64,000 nt of DNA from Motiliproteus sp. MSK22-1. Lineage in GTDB: Bacteria; Pseudomonadota; Gammaproteobacteria; Pseudomonadales; Balneatricaceae. Shown here one piece after another: positions 1 to 9,712 of this stretch. Each line of letters starts with the position of its first letter. Within the stretch, counting starts at the first letter, position 1. The translations under genes were made by a program, and so were the position numbers. The notes under the pieces are model-generated. The model did not search any database, was not told the DNA's origin, and saw nothing but the letters and a program-made list of their open reading frames with translations. Where the stretch lies: assembly GCF_001968815.1 (NCBI RefSeq), contig NZ_MIEQ01000062.1:51519-115518 (forward strand). The letters are read 5' to 3'.

Positions 1-561
1 CGCCGTCTAACGGTTGCAGTAGCCGTTGATGATATCTCCACAACTAACCCTGATACGGGTGAGGTGACGAGGCGTCCCTGGAGTGAAGCTGATATTCAGC
101 GATTAACACTCTTGGTTCGTGATGCCGTTGGCTACTCTGCTGTTCGGGGAGATAGTGTAAATGTGGTTAATACACCGTTTGTTGGTCCGGAGCCTTTAGA
201 GGCGTTGCCAGAAGTGGCTATATGGGAGCAACCCTGGTTCTGGGATTTAGCCCGGAAGGTCGGCGCTGGTTTGTTTCTACTGCTTTTGGTCTTCGGGGTA
301 TTGCGGCCTATTATGAAGAGTCTTTCTGCAGCGCCGGTGCCTGCTGGAGAAGGGGGAGAAATTGGTGGAGAGTTGGAAGGGATTGGTGAAGTCGGCGGAT
401 TAGGGGACGAAGGAGCGGGGCTTAGTGTTGATCAGGGGTCTTTGTTACCTGGTCCTAATGAGAGCTATGATCGACAACTTGATGCAATTCGTAGCCTCAT
501 AGCTGAGGACCCCGGCCGAGTGGCGCAGGTGGTTAAACAGTGGGTTTCTGCGGATGAGTGA
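1..561 (+). CDS. fliF: Flagellar MS-ring protein FliF, C-terminal part (5' end outside window)
   Basis: The reading frame is open from base 1, so only the last 186 residues are present. It begins with a ring-building-motif-like stretch (RRLTVAVAVDD). A transmembrane helix follows at about 265-315 (AGLFLLLLVFGVLRP), then an acidic, glycine-rich cytoplasmic tail ending RVAQVVKQWVSADE. That end matches the FliF tail that binds the N-terminal domain of FliG. FliF forms the MS ring in the inner membrane, on which the C-ring and export gate are built. An ATG-less start inside this frame at 64 (GTG) would cut the ring-building domain, so I treat the gene as truncated by the window edge. The stop overlaps the fliG start by 8 bases, suggesting translational coupling. 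Confidence 0.95.
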   Translation, partial: RRLTVAVAVDDISTTNPDTGEVTRRPWSEADIQRLTLLVRDAVGYSAVRGDSVNVVNTPFVGPEPLEALPEVAIWEQPWFWDLARKVGAGLFLLLLVFGVLRPIMKSLSAAPVPAGEGGEIGGELEGIGEVGGLGDEGAGLSVDQGSLLPGPNESYDRQLDAIRSLIAEDPGRVAQVVKQWVSADE

Positions 562-1558
562 TATTGGAAAACTGGATTCGGTCCAGCGAGCGGCAGTGTT
601 CTTGATGAGTCTTGGGGAATCGGATGCTGCTGAAATAATGAAGCATATGGGGCCTAAAGAAGTTCAGCGAATTGGTACAGCTATGTCAATGCTGTCCCAC
701 GTTAAGCAGGATCAGGTTGAAACTGTGATGGCTGACTTTCTTAATGCTGTTGGTAATCAGACAGGACTTGGAGTCGGGTCTGATGATTATATTCGCTCTG
801 TGTTGAATCAGGCGTTGGGGGAGGATAAAGCTGGCGGCTTGATTGATCGGATTCTCCAGGGAGCTAACACCAAGGGGTTGGATACGCTTAAATGGATGGA
901 TGCTCGTCAGGTGGCGGATATTATTCGTTACGAGCATCCCCAGATTCAGGCGATTGTGGTTTCCTATCTGGATGCCGATCAGGCAGCGGAAGTCGTTAGT
1001 CAGTTCGACGAAAGAGTTCGGCTCGATATTCTTATGCGCATATCCTCGTTAGAGACTGTTCAACCCAGTGCCTTGCAGGAACTTAACGATATTCTGGAGC
1101 GCCAGTTTGCAGGTAATGCGACGGCCAAAACCACAAACATGGGTGGAGTTAAAGTGGTTGCCGATATCATGAACTTCTTTGATACCGGCACTGAAACAAA
1201 CGTGATGGAGTCGATTAAGGAAGTAGACGAAGACTTGGGGAATGAAATTCAGGATCTGATGTTTGTTTTTGCTAATCTCTCTGAAGTTGACGACCGTGGT
1301 ATTCAGGCCATTCTTCGAGAGATTTCTACCGATGTTCTGGTGGTTGCACTGAAAGGGGCTGACACGGCATTACAGGAGAAAATATTCAAAAACATGTCCA
1401 AGCGAGCTGCGGAACTGTTACGGGATGATCTTGAAGCTTCCCCTCCTGTACGCGTCAGTGATGTTGAAACCGCTCAGAAAGAAATTTTAACCGTCGCTCG
1501 ACGCTTAGCAGATGATGGTGAAATCATGCTTGGTGGGAGCGGCGAGGATATGTTGTAA
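554..1558 (+). CDS. fliG: Flagellar motor switch protein FliG
   Basis: FliG is the C-ring protein that contacts the MS ring, FliM and the stator and so generates torque. The protein has 334 residues, normal for the family. The EHPQ motif of the middle domain is at residues 127-130, inside the stretch YEHPQIQAIVVSYL. The C-terminal torque domain carries the charged segment around VDDRGIQAILREI, followed by KRAAELLRDDLE, as expected for the helix that faces the stator. The ATG start lies inside the 3' end of fliF (8-base overlap). A 210-base gap then separates it from fliH. No unusual residues are seen. Confidence 0.97.
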   Translation: MSDIGKLDSVQRAAVFLMSLGESDAAEIMKHMGPKEVQRIGTAMSMLSHVKQDQVETVMADFLNAVGNQTGLGVGSDDYIRSVLNQALGEDKAGGLIDRILQGANTKGLDTLKWMDARQVADIIRYEHPQIQAIVVSYLDADQAAEVVSQFDERVRLDILMRISSLETVQPSALQELNDILERQFAGNATAKTTNMGGVKVVADIMNFFDTGTETNVMESIKEVDEDLGNEIQDLMFVFANLSEVDDRGIQAILREISTDVLVVALKGADTALQEKIFKNMSKRAAELLRDDLEASPPVRVSDVETAQKEILTVARRLADDGEIMLGGSGEDML

Positions 1559-1768
1559 ATATCTGAAGTTATTTATGATTTTTTATTGGTTCAATGAGCG
1601 GTAGGTGGCCGACCGAGCTGTTTTCAGGAAAATAGTGTGATTAAAGAAAGCACCCTGCAAGGGCAGTTAAACATTAGAGACAGCCATTCTGTCAAAAATA
1701 AGTAGTATTGCTTTGCACCAATTGAAGCGCCTGATTAAAAGAAAGCCCTGTGGGTAAAAGAGATTTCT

Positions 1769-2533
1769 GTGGATAAAAAATCCAACGCTCCTGGTCGTAT
1801 TGCGGCTAAAGACTTGCCCCCAGTCAAATCCTGGGCTCTTCCCAGAGTTCAGGGAGCACATGTAGTGCGTTCTCCTTTTGCTGAGAAAGACCGTAAAAGC
1901 CGTCGTGATCAGAGTCGAGTCGAAGAAATTCCTGATAGTAAACCCTTGACGGTTGAAGCCATCGAAAAAATAAGATTGCAGGCACAGGAGGAAGGTTTTA
2001 AGCAGGGAAAGACCGAAGGGTTGGAGCAAGGGTTGCAGGAGGGGTTACGTAAAGGTGAAGAGCAGGGCTATCAGCAGGGGTTGCAGCAAGCCAAGGGTGA
2101 AATGGATGCCCTTCGTGACAAGTTAACGAGCCTGATGCAAAGCATTGAATCTCCACTGGAACAGCAACAGCAAGAACTGGAGTCTGCATTATTGCGCTTG
2201 GTGATAGATACCGCTGGCTGTGTTGTTAAGCAGGAGTTGAAGACAAGACCGGAAATACTTCAACAGGCAGTGAATGAAGCCTTGGCGGCGTTGCCTCATG
2301 AAGAGCCTCAACTTTGCTTTAGTGTCAGTCCTGATGATCTTGCTTTACTGGAAGAAATTAAAGAGCGTGAGCATGCTAGTTGGAGCCTTCGTGTCGATAA
2401 GTCGATGACTTCGGGAGGGCTTTCAATCAAAGGTGCCAATAGTTACCTTGATTACAGCGTAGAAAACAGATTTTCTCAGGTAGTGGAGCAGTTACTGGAG
2501 CGAAACCAAGCGGCAAATAACGAGACTGATTAG
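1769..2533 (+). CDS. fliH: Flagellar export apparatus protein FliH (ATPase regulator/stator)
   Basis: FliH forms a peripheral stalk that holds and regulates the FliI ATPase and links it to the C-ring. The protein has 254 residues and uses a GTG start after the purine run AAAAGAGA. The diagnostic feature is a run of eight glycines spaced exactly four residues apart at residues 76-104 (G76, G80, G84 and so on to G104). These are the GxxxG helix-packing repeats known from FliH. A Gln/Glu-rich coiled coil follows, then the globular C-terminal FliI-binding domain. The first 60 residues are basic and poorly conserved, as usual. It lies between fliG and fliI; the 51-base gap to fliI suggests the same operon. 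Confidence 0.93.
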   Translation: MDKKSNAPGRIAAKDLPPVKSWALPRVQGAHVVRSPFAEKDRKSRRDQSRVEEIPDSKPLTVEAIEKIRLQAQEEGFKQGKTEGLEQGLQEGLRKGEEQGYQQGLQQAKGEMDALRDKLTSLMQSIESPLEQQQQELESALLRLVIDTAGCVVKQELKTRPEILQQAVNEALAALPHEEPQLCFSVSPDDLALLEEIKEREHASWSLRVDKSMTSGGLSIKGANSYLDYSVENRFSQVVEQLLERNQAANNETD

Positions 2534-2584
2534 TCTTTTTAGTTGTGACCCTCATCTATAACTCTGCATTCATGGCGGTGCTTT

Positions 2585-3988
2585 TTGAGAACAATCGTAG
2601 AGCGCTTGAAAACTTATCAGAAACAACCCCTGAGCCCTGTTCGACCTGTCATTGAGGGGCGCGTAACCCGGCTGGTCGGATTAACTCTGGAAGCGCGTGG
2701 TTGCCGGGCGGCAGTCGGAGAATATTGTAAAATACTGATTGACGATCATCACAGCGCAGAAGCAGAGGTTGTAGGTTTTGGTCAGGGAAGTATATTTTTG
2801 ATGCCGGTGGATCGGATTGAAGGCCTTCATCCTGGAGCCAAAGTTATTCCACTCGGAGCCGGAAGCAAGGTTCCGGTTGGTTTCAACTTATTGGGTCGAG
2901 TGTTGAACGGAGTTGGAGTTCCGCTGGATGGTAAGGGCGCTTTGGATGCTGAAGAGGAGGTGAACCTTAGTGCTCCGGCAATCAATCCTCTGTGCAGGCA
3001 GCCTATTCACGATACTTTAGATGTAGGAATACGAGCAATCAATTCTGTACTTACTGTCGGTCGAGGTCAGAGATTAGGTCTCTTTGCTGGCTCTGGTGTC
3101 GGTAAGAGCGTCCTGTTGGGAATGATGACTCGATTTACTGAAGCCGAAATCATTGTAGTAGGCCTTATTGGTGAACGAGGAAGGGAAGTCAAAGAATTTA
3201 TTGAGCAGAGCCTCGGTGCAGAAGGATTAGCACGAGCAGTGGTTGTTGCTTCTCCAGCAGATGAGTCGCCGTTAATGCGTCTGAGGGCCTCTGAGCTGGC
3301 ATCACGAGTTGCTGAATATTTTCGCGATAAAGGGAAGAATGTGTTGCTGCTGATGGATTCTTTAACGCGGTATGCACAGGCGCAGCGAGAAATTGCTCTA
3401 GCGGTGGGTGAGCCTCCTGCAACCAAAGGCTATCCGCCTTCAGTTTTTGCGCGTCTGCCAAAACTGGTCGAGCGGGCAGGGAATGGTGAAGAGGGAGGGG
3501 GATCAATTACCGCCTTCTATACGGTATTAACCGAGGGAGACGACCAGCAGGACCCTATTGCTGATGCAGCACGGGCCATTCTTGATGGTCATGTGGTGCT
3601 GTCCAGGCAGCTTGCAGAGGAGGGGCATTATCCGGCTATCGACGTGGAAGCCTCAATAAGCCGAGCAATGCCTCAGGTTGTGAAGCCAGATCATTTGGCA
3701 AAGGCGCAGCAATTCAAGCAGATTTATTCGCGCTACTTGCAAAACAGAGATCTGATTAGCGTTGGTGCATACGTCAAGGGCTCGGATCCGAATATTGATA
3801 TTGCTATCGAGCGGGTTCCTCATTTTCGTAAGTTTTTGCAGCAAGGGCTGGATGAGAAAGTGAATTTTACTGAAAGCTGGCAGGGGCTTCATACTGTATT
3901 GGAGCCAGCCAGTCAGCCTAAACCGGCTGCTGCTCCCCCCGGTGTAAGACCTGGGCAAACACCGGGTGCGGCGCCGGTCAGGCGATAA
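2585..3988 (+). CDS. fliI: Flagellum-specific ATPase FliI
   Basis: FliI is the hexameric ATPase that unfolds and feeds substrates to the flagellar type III export gate. The protein has 467 residues and resembles the F1 beta subunit. The Walker A motif GSGVGKS is at residues 169-175. The Walker B strand is [14 protein letters not shown], followed by the very conserved [18 protein letters not shown]. The frame has no upstream ATG or GTG, so the start is the TTG at 2585; an out-of-frame ATG at 2572 is not used. The C-terminus is extended by a short Pro/Ala-rich tail ([18 protein letters not shown]). It is flanked by fliH and fliJ, its direct partners. Confidence 0.97.
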   Translation: MRTIVERLKTYQKQPLSPVRPVIEGRVTRLVGLTLEARGCRAAVGEYCKILIDDHHSAEAEVVGFGQGSIFLMPVDRIEGLHPGAKVIPLGAGSKVPVGFNLLGRVLNGVGVPLDGKGALDAEEEVNLSAPAINPLCRQPIHDTLDVGIRAINSVLTVGRGQRLGLFAGSGVGKSVLLGMMTRFTEAEIIVVGLIGERGREVKEFIEQSLGAEGLARAVVVASPADESPLMRLRASELASRVAEYFRDKGKNVLLLMDSLTRYAQAQREIALAVGEPPATKGYPPSVFARLPKLVERAGNGEEGGGSITAFYTVLTEGDDQQDPIADAARAILDGHVVLSRQLAEEGHYPAIDVEASISRAMPQVVKPDHLAKAQQFKQIYSRYLQNRDLISVGAYVKGSDPNIDIAIERVPHFRKFLQQGLDEKVNFTESWQGLHTVLEPASQPKPAAAPPGVRPGQTPGAAPVRR

Positions 3989-4088
3989 GTGAATGCAGTG
4001 AGTTGCTGGAAATTTCTTTCAGTCTGATAACGATCAGTTGTTATTATTTTCAGTCAGGGTTTGGCGTTTTGATAAGTGTTATCCAATC

Positions 4089-4520
4089 ATGAAAAAATCT
4101 AAGCGTCTGCAGCCCGTATTACATTTGGCTGAACGAAATAAAAAACAAGCTGAGACAGCGTTGGGAAATGCTCAACAGCAGCTGGCTGCGGAGGAAGAAA
4201 AGCTCGAACAGCTTCGTAACTACTTGGCTGAGTATCAGCAAAATGCGAAGGTACAGCAACAACAAGGCGTGCAGGTAGATATCCTGATACGGCTACAGCA
4301 ATTTATGTCTCGTTTACAGGAGGCTGTTGAGCAGCAGGGGCAGCAGGTTGAGCTTTCACGGCAAATGCTGACCCATGCCAAAAATCTATGGACGGCTGCC
4401 TACGGACGTTATAAGGCGATGGACTCACTTATCGAAAGGAGTCGTCAGACCGAGCTCATAGCGGAAGATAAACAGTTACAGAAAACAATCGACGAGTTAA
4501 CCCAAAACCGCAAAAGATAA
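4089..4520 (+). CDS. fliJ: Flagellar export chaperone-escort protein FliJ
   Basis: FliJ is the small coiled-coil protein that sits in the FliI hexamer and couples it to FlhA. I chose the ATG at 4089, giving 143 residues beginning MKKSKRLQPVLHLAERN, which matches the conserved basic FliJ start and the usual family length. The frame stays open back to 4038, but the extra residues (starting MLLFSVRVW) do not look like FliJ. The whole protein is predicted helical and rich in Gln, Glu, Lys and Leu, an antiparallel coiled coil. It follows fliI after 100 bases and precedes fliK. Confidence 0.9.
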   Translation: MKKSKRLQPVLHLAERNKKQAETALGNAQQQLAAEEEKLEQLRNYLAEYQQNAKVQQQQGVQVDILIRLQQFMSRLQEAVEQQGQQVELSRQMLTHAKNLWTAAYGRYKAMDSLIERSRQTELIAEDKQLQKTIDELTQNRKR

Positions 4521-4606
4521 AATCGTTTCAGATTTCTAATTGAATCAGCTTTATTCTGGCCTTTTTATTGCAGTCCTTACACTTGTGAAGTGCACAGGAG
4601 TTGCGT

Positions 4607-6661
4607 ATGTCAACAACACAGGCTGTCTCTGTTCAGCAAACTATTACCCAGGTACCTTTGTCCGAAGCGGCGGCTTCTGGTAGCTACATGCCGGAAGCTG
4701 GAGCTACGGGGAGTGGTGCGGAGCTATTTGGTGATACCTTGAAGGCCAATATGGAAAATGGCGAAACCCTGAAAGAAAGGGCTTCGGGAGGATCCGATTT
4801 GCCATCTTCTGGCCACAAATTGCCGCCTGAAAGCGATACGGCCAAAAGTGCGGTGGAGGAGACTGCTAAAGGCGTTGCTTCCAAAAATACTGCTGATCCT
4901 GCCACTACGGTTGCCTATACAGATGTTGATACACCTTCTGAACAATCAGAGATAATTGAAGAAGGTGCTGATGGCGTAAGCCATAAAGTCGCTGACTCTG
5001 CTGACGATTCATTATTGGAGCTTCAAGATCTTGTTGAGGAGTATTCCTCGATTGAGCGGGAGGTGGCTGTTGATCCGCAAGAGGAACTCGATGATTCTTC
5101 ACATTCTTCCACCGTCCCTGTAAGCGACGTAAATGTAGAATATGATTCTGCTGCTGGTTCAGGCTATGGTGATTCTGAAGTTTTTGATGAAGCGGTAACT
5201 CCTGTAACTATAAGTGGAAGTCGTCATCAGTTGGAGGCTGATCAGCTTCCAGAAGAACCAGATATTCGCACAACAGAGGTAAAGGTTGAGACGACAGGCG
5301 AAAGCAGCGATCGAGCAGAAAATACAGACGGAAGCCGCTCAGGCGAGCAATCAGTTGTCGACGCGCGGGCTGATTCGTTATTGTCCGATCAAAAGGGATC
5401 TGAGGCCGATGCTATTGATCCAGGCGATGTTAGAACAGTAAAGGATCGGGATATTTCAGCTGAGGTTGATTCAGATTTAGTAGAAGAGCCCTCCCTTGAT
5501 AGCAGGCAGGCGGAGTCGCAGCAGGTTGCTTCCGATAATTCAGCGACAGGCGAGGTTAAAGGGAGCGATGAAAAAGTTACTGAAACTGTCCCGGTAGCTC
5601 CCTCCGTTGTTGCTATGCTTAAGCAGCGTCATCCTGAGCTTAACGAGCCGAATAAGCTTTCTGAGAGTGTTGAGGCGGAGTCAGATCCTGGGCAACCCAG
5701 CGTTCGGGAATCGGCAAAAGCTCAGCCCTCAAGTTCAAATATCCAATCGGAAACGGAAGCTAAGCCTTCTGCTTCTGAACAGACCGTTACTGCTGCAGGT
5801 CAGCAGGCTGCTTTTGTCGATCGACCCCCAGCAGAGTTCATTCAGTCTAAAGAATCGGTTGCTAAGCCGCGGGAAATGGCGTCAGCGGACCCTGTGGCTA
5901 CTGGTGTGGGTGTTCAAAAGGAAGTTAACGTCAAAGGGGGGAGGGATTCAGCTTCCGCTGATTCTCACTCTTCTCGGGATAGTGCTCAGCAAGAAAGTCA
6001 GCGATTTAGTCTGGCTGCACTTAAAGAGCAGTTGGCATCGATATCTATCAAAGAGAGTGGCACTGATACTCCCTTTAAAAGTCTTTCCTCGTCTTCGTCG
6101 GGGACTGCGGCATCATCCGGGGCTGTTCCATTTTCTGCGATGGTAAACTCCCAATCGGAGACGGCACGTGGGCTGGGGCTATCGAATTTCCAGCAGTTGC
6201 AACAGGCGTATAAAGGTGATGGTTCAAATACTGTCAGTCTAAACTTGTCTGAACGCTTTGGCAGTGATGCCTGGACGCCAGGGGTATCACAGCGAGTGAG
6301 TTGGATGGCCAGTCAGCAGATTGGCAGGGCTGAATTGCGTCTCGACCCTCCAGAGTTGGGTAGCCTGAACATTCGTCTGACTATTCATCAGGATCAGGCA
6401 AGTCTCAGTATCACTAGTCCCAGTGCACAAGTACGAGAAGTGTTGGAACAGCAGATGCCTCGATTAAGGGAGATGTTAGCTGAAAGCGGGATCGATCTGC
6501 AGCAGGCAGATGTCTCTGATCAGCCAGCTTCACAGCAGTCTGATAAGCGATCAGCAGAAAGTGAAAATGAAGAGTTTTACGGGGATGCTTCCGATGACCC
6601 TGCACTGGCAGCATCGGAAGTAAATTCGTCTGCTCTGTCGTTGGTCGATTACTACGCTTGA
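4607..6661 (+). CDS. fliK: Flagellar hook-length control protein FliK
   Basis: FliK is a secreted ruler that measures hook length and, through its C-terminal domain, makes FlhB switch from hook to filament export. The start is the ATG at 4607, preceded by a good AGGAG at ideal distance; a TTG at 4601 is less likely. The protein is about 684 residues. The long N-terminal part is very rich in Ser, Glu, Asp, Ala and Val, typical of a disordered ruler. The conserved hook domain follows near the end (RAELRLDPPELGSLNIRLTI, then VREVLEQQMPRLREMLAESG). It sits between fliJ and fliL, as in Vibrio and Shewanella. A second FliK-like gene is at 28364. Confidence 0.93.
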   Translation: MSTTQAVSVQQTITQVPLSEAAASGSYMPEAGATGSGAELFGDTLKANMENGETLKERASGGSDLPSSGHKLPPESDTAKSAVEETAKGVASKNTADPATTVAYTDVDTPSEQSEIIEEGADGVSHKVADSADDSLLELQDLVEEYSSIEREVAVDPQEELDDSSHSSTVPVSDVNVEYDSAAGSGYGDSEVFDEAVTPVTISGSRHQLEADQLPEEPDIRTTEVKVETTGESSDRAENTDGSRSGEQSVVDARADSLLSDQKGSEADAIDPGDVRTVKDRDISAEVDSDLVEEPSLDSRQAESQQVASDNSATGEVKGSDEKVTETVPVAPSVVAMLKQRHPELNEPNKLSESVEAESDPGQPSVRESAKAQPSSSNIQSETEAKPSASEQTVTAAGQQAAFVDRPPAEFIQSKESVAKPREMASADPVATGVGVQKEVNVKGGRDSASADSHSSRDSAQQESQRFSLAALKEQLASISIKESGTDTPFKSLSSSSSGTAASSGAVPFSAMVNSQSETARGLGLSNFQQLQQAYKGDGSNTVSLNLSERFGSDAWTPGVSQRVSWMASQQIGRAELRLDPPELGSLNIRLTIHQDQASLSITSPSAQVREVLEQQMPRLREMLAESGIDLQQADVSDQPASQQSDKRSAESENEEFYGDASDDPALAASEVNSSALSLVDYYA

Positions 6662-6869
6662 CAATCCCCTAAAGCTGCTGATATTTAGTCGTTTTTTTGT
6701 ACCTGTCCTGAGATAACCAATGTTTGCTACCGGGCAAACAAGGGCATAATCTATGGTATAGTTGTTCGCCTCTGGATTAACATAATATGCGGGTTATAAG
6801 GCGAAGCTGTAGATTCATGTCTTCAGGTCAGGATCTAAAAGCCCGCGCGGAGCATGGCTGGGATAACGG

Positions 6870-7388
6870 ATGGCTGATGAAGCGGTTGAGGAAACAGGAA
6901 AGAAGTCCAGTAAGCTGGTAATGATTCTTATCATACTGGTGGTTGTCTTGATCGGAGCTATAGGGGCCGGTGCGGCTTGGTTTTTTCTGATGAAAGAAGA
7001 TCAGCCTGCACAGGAGCAGGAAGCGACAACCGAAATAAAGCTGAAAAAAGAAGCGATCTACGTCAAGATTCGGACGATGGGAGGGAAGCCCTACTTCATT
7101 ACAAATTTCTCAGCTGAAAAATTTGGAACCCAGCGTTTTCTGCAAATTTTTGTTGAGGCACGGACTCGTGAGCCTGATGTGCAGGAGGCGTTGCAGAAGC
7201 ATATGCCGCTGGTTGTTCATCGGTTAAGTGCGCTATTCTCGGCGCAAACGCTGGCAGATATGCAGACTGCAGAAGGAAAAACCCGATTGCGAAACGAGGC
7301 GACAGATATTGTCAAAAATTTACTGCAGGAAGAAATCGGTAAGCCGGGGATAGAGGAGTTATTCTTTACTAATTTTGTTATGCAGTAA
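6870..7388 (+). CDS. fliL: Flagellar basal body-associated protein FliL
   Basis: FliL is a single-pass inner membrane protein that surrounds and supports the stator units. The 172-residue protein has a short cytoplasmic N-terminus. One strong transmembrane helix (VMILIILVVVLIGAIGAGAAW) spans about residues 17-41. A periplasmic FliL domain follows, containing IKLKKEAIYVKI and ending FTNFVMQ, the typical FliL C-terminus. It starts the fliLMNOPQR-flhB group. The 208-base space upstream likely carries a promoter, but I could not identify convincing -35/-10 or sigma-54 elements there. Confidence 0.95.
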   Translation: MADEAVEETGKKSSKLVMILIILVVVLIGAIGAGAAWFFLMKEDQPAQEQEATTEIKLKKEAIYVKIRTMGGKPYFITNFSAEKFGTQRFLQIFVEARTREPDVQEALQKHMPLVVHRLSALFSAQTLADMQTAEGKTRLRNEATDIVKNLLQEEIGKPGIEELFFTNFVMQ

Positions 7389-7495
7389 GCGGACTAGCAA
7401 TAGGAAGAAGGGATAAAAACAGAAAGGATCGAAATAACCGCACAGAAGATACAAATCAGACTACATATAGGTAACAGGTGGATTATTCCTAAGCG

Positions 7496-8473
7496 ATGAG
7501 TGTTCAGGATCTTTTATCACAAGACGAAATCGATGCGCTGCTGCATGGTGTTGATGATGGTGACATTGATACGGAGGACGACTCTGAGGTTGATGGTGCC
7601 CGATCCTACGACTTAACCAGCCAAGAGCGGATTGTACGTGGGCGGATGCCTACGTTGGAAATGATTAACGAACGATTTGCCCGTTATACTCGAATCAGTC
7701 TCTTTAATATTCTTCGTCGTAGCGCTGATGTTTCTGTCGGCGGAGTTCAGATTCTCAAGTTTGGTGAATACGTACATACCCTCTATGTACCGACCAGTCT
7801 GAACCTGGTTAAAGTAAAGCCTTTACGCGGTACCAGTCTGTTTATCATGGATGCCAAGCTGGTGTTCAAGTTAGTGGATAACTTCTTTGGTGGTGATGGG
7901 CGTCATGCCAAGATTGAGGGACGGGAATTTACTCCGACAGAGACCCGTATTGTTCAAATGTTGCTTGAGCAGGTTTTCATTGATCTGAGGGAAGCTTGGG
8001 GACCCGTCCTAAAAGTCGATTTTGAGTATCAGAACTCCGAAGTTAACCCTTCCATGGCGAATATTGTCAGCCCAAGCGAAGTGGTGGTCATTAGTACTTT
8101 TCATATAGAGTTGGATGGTGGTGGCGGTGATTTACATGTGACTATGCCTTACTCTATGCTGGAACCGATACGCGAAGTGTTGGATGCCGGTGTCCAAAGT
8201 GATGTAGATGATAAGGATGAACGTTGGGTGAAGGCTTTGCGCGCCGATATTATGGATGCGAAAGTTGACCTTGAGATGACGGTGGCCGAACGAGAAATCA
8301 CTCTCCGGGATATACTTGAGATGGAGGCCGGTGACGTAATACCTGTGGAAATTCCAGAAGAGTTAATCTTAAAAGCTAATGGTATTCCTACATTTAGAGG
8401 TAAACTTGGTGTTTCCCGATCAAACCTTGCTTATAAGGTAACGGATCAAATTAAGCGGGTTGATAATATCTAG
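7496..8473 (+). CDS. fliM: Flagellar motor switch protein FliM
   Basis: FliM is the middle C-ring component and the docking site for phosphorylated CheY. The protein has 325 residues. The N-terminal CheY-binding peptide LLSQDEIDALLHG is at residues 6-18, followed by an acidic linker. The CheC-like middle domain comes next (containing MPTLEMINERFAR), then the C-terminal SpoA domain. A similar acidic motif recurs in CheZ and in the CheA linker of this window. The ATG start is 107 bases after fliL. The length and all main blocks look normal. Confidence 0.97.
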   Translation: MSVQDLLSQDEIDALLHGVDDGDIDTEDDSEVDGARSYDLTSQERIVRGRMPTLEMINERFARYTRISLFNILRRSADVSVGGVQILKFGEYVHTLYVPTSLNLVKVKPLRGTSLFIMDAKLVFKLVDNFFGGDGRHAKIEGREFTPTETRIVQMLLEQVFIDLREAWGPVLKVDFEYQNSEVNPSMANIVSPSEVVVISTFHIELDGGGGDLHVTMPYSMLEPIREVLDAGVQSDVDDKDERWVKALRADIMDAKVDLEMTVAEREITLRDILEMEAGDVIPVEIPEELILKANGIPTFRGKLGVSRSNLAYKVTDQIKRVDNI

Positions 8474-8631
8474 TTTCGGTGTGGGATCAGGTGTTTTCTT
8501 ATTTGAAGTAGATTTTCGACTGGTACGGCCCGGTTTACTGTTTGAGAGTAAATGTAAATTGTCGGGATTAAAGTAAGCCGGACATTCCTAGAGACCGTTG
8601 CGAAAGAAGTGATTACCGAGAGTACAGATAG

Positions 8632-9084
8632 ATGAGTGACGAGAATCAAGATGAGAAGGCAATGGCTGATGAATGGGCTGCTGCACTGGATGAGCAAGGG
8701 GATGAAGACGGAGTAGAGGATGCCTGGGCTGAAGCGATGGCGGAGCAAGGCGTTGAAGAGGATGATGTATCCCCTGTGGCCCTTGATGAGCTTCAGGACG
8801 ACTCGGTACCGACTGCTGGTGATAATCCAGATCTTGATGTGATTTTAGACATACCGGTTAATATCTCCATGGAAGTTGGCAGTACAGAAATAGCGATTCG
8901 GAACTTGCTCCAATTAAGTCAGGGTTCTGTGATAGAGCTGGACCGCATGGCGGGAGAGCCGTTGGATGTCAGGGTTAATGGGACGCTGATTGCCCATGGG
9001 GAGGTTGTGGTGGTCAATGAACGGTTCGGAATTCGTCTTACTGATGTAGTCAGTCCATCTGAACGGATCAGGAAGTTACGCTAG
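8632..9084 (+). CDS. fliN: Flagellar motor switch protein FliN
   Basis: FliN forms the base of the C-ring and binds FliH during export. The protein has 150 residues. An acidic, low-complexity N-terminus (about residues 1-60, rich in Asp, Glu and Ala) precedes a clear SpoA domain. That domain contains LDIPVNISMEVGSTEIAIRN, a VIELDRMAGEPLDVRVNG block and the end NERFGIRLTDVVSP. The acidic N-terminal extension is common in gammaproteobacterial FliN. fliO starts one base after the stop, consistent with coupled translation. Confidence 0.96.
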   Translation: MSDENQDEKAMADEWAAALDEQGDEDGVEDAWAEAMAEQGVEEDDVSPVALDELQDDSVPTAGDNPDLDVILDIPVNISMEVGSTEIAIRNLLQLSQGSVIELDRMAGEPLDVRVNGTLIAHGEVVVVNERFGIRLTDVVSPSERIRKLR

Positions 9085-9085
9085 G

Positions 9086-9712
9086 GTGGCCAATTCTGCG
9101 ATAAAATGGCTTTTTCTTGTATTGCTACTCCTGACAAGTGTTAATGCTATGGCTCAGGCTGTTATTACTTCAGCAGCCGTTAAGTCATCTTCGACTGAAT
9201 CAGTGACGAGTGTCTCTGCAGGGGCTAACCCGGGAGGGAATGTCGTCGATTCGACAGCACCGGTTGTAGTGCCTCCTTTTTCTACTGACTCTATACTTCA
9301 GATGCTGTTTGGCTTAGGGCTGGTCGTTGCTCTTATCTTCACGCTTGCCTGGCTTTTAAAGCGAATCGGTGGTGTTGGTGGGTTTGCTCAGTCAGGGCTT
9401 AGAGTCGTTGCTACCTTACCATTGAGTACCCGTGAGCGAGCGGTATTGGTGCAGGCAGGGGATAAACAGTTGCTTCTTGGGGTTGCACCAGGAAGAGTTA
9501 ATTTGTTAGAAACTTTTGATAAGCCGGTTATTGACTCGGCATCGACCTCTGGAAACCAGTTTTCTCATCGCTTAAAGGATGCTATAGCCCGGAGGCAGTC
9601 TAAACCTCAGGCGGTTACTGACCCTCTTTCAGCAACAGGAGGGCGGAGCAGGCACGTTGATTTGGATGCTGAAGAGCCTCATGCCGAGCTTGAATCAAGG
9701 AACAAGGGTTAA
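9086..9712 (+). CDS. fliO: Flagellar biosynthesis protein FliO
   Basis: FliO is a membrane scaffold that helps FliP assemble into the export gate. The 208-residue protein starts with GTG immediately after the fliN stop. It has an N-terminal signal-like helix ([18 protein letters not shown]) and a second hydrophobic helix ([20 protein letters not shown]) near residues 70-92. The conserved basic [20 protein letters not shown] block follows, then a variable hydrophilic tail. Its stop overlaps the fliP start by one base (TAATG). Confidence 0.92.
   Translation: MANSAIKWLFLVLLLLTSVNAMAQAVITSAAVKSSSTESVTSVSAGANPGGNVVDSTAPVVVPPFSTDSILQMLFGLGLVVALIFTLAWLLKRIGGVGGFAQSGLRVVATLPLSTRERAVLVQAGDKQLLLGVAPGRVNLLETFDKPVIDSASTSGNQFSHRLKDAIARRQSKPQAVTDPLSATGGRSRHVDLDAEEPHAELESRNKG

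Noticed and set aside
6662..6869. Sigma-54 or sigma-28 promoter upstream of fliL
   Set aside because: I looked for the GG-N10-GC and TAAAG/GCCGATAA elements and found no convincing match.
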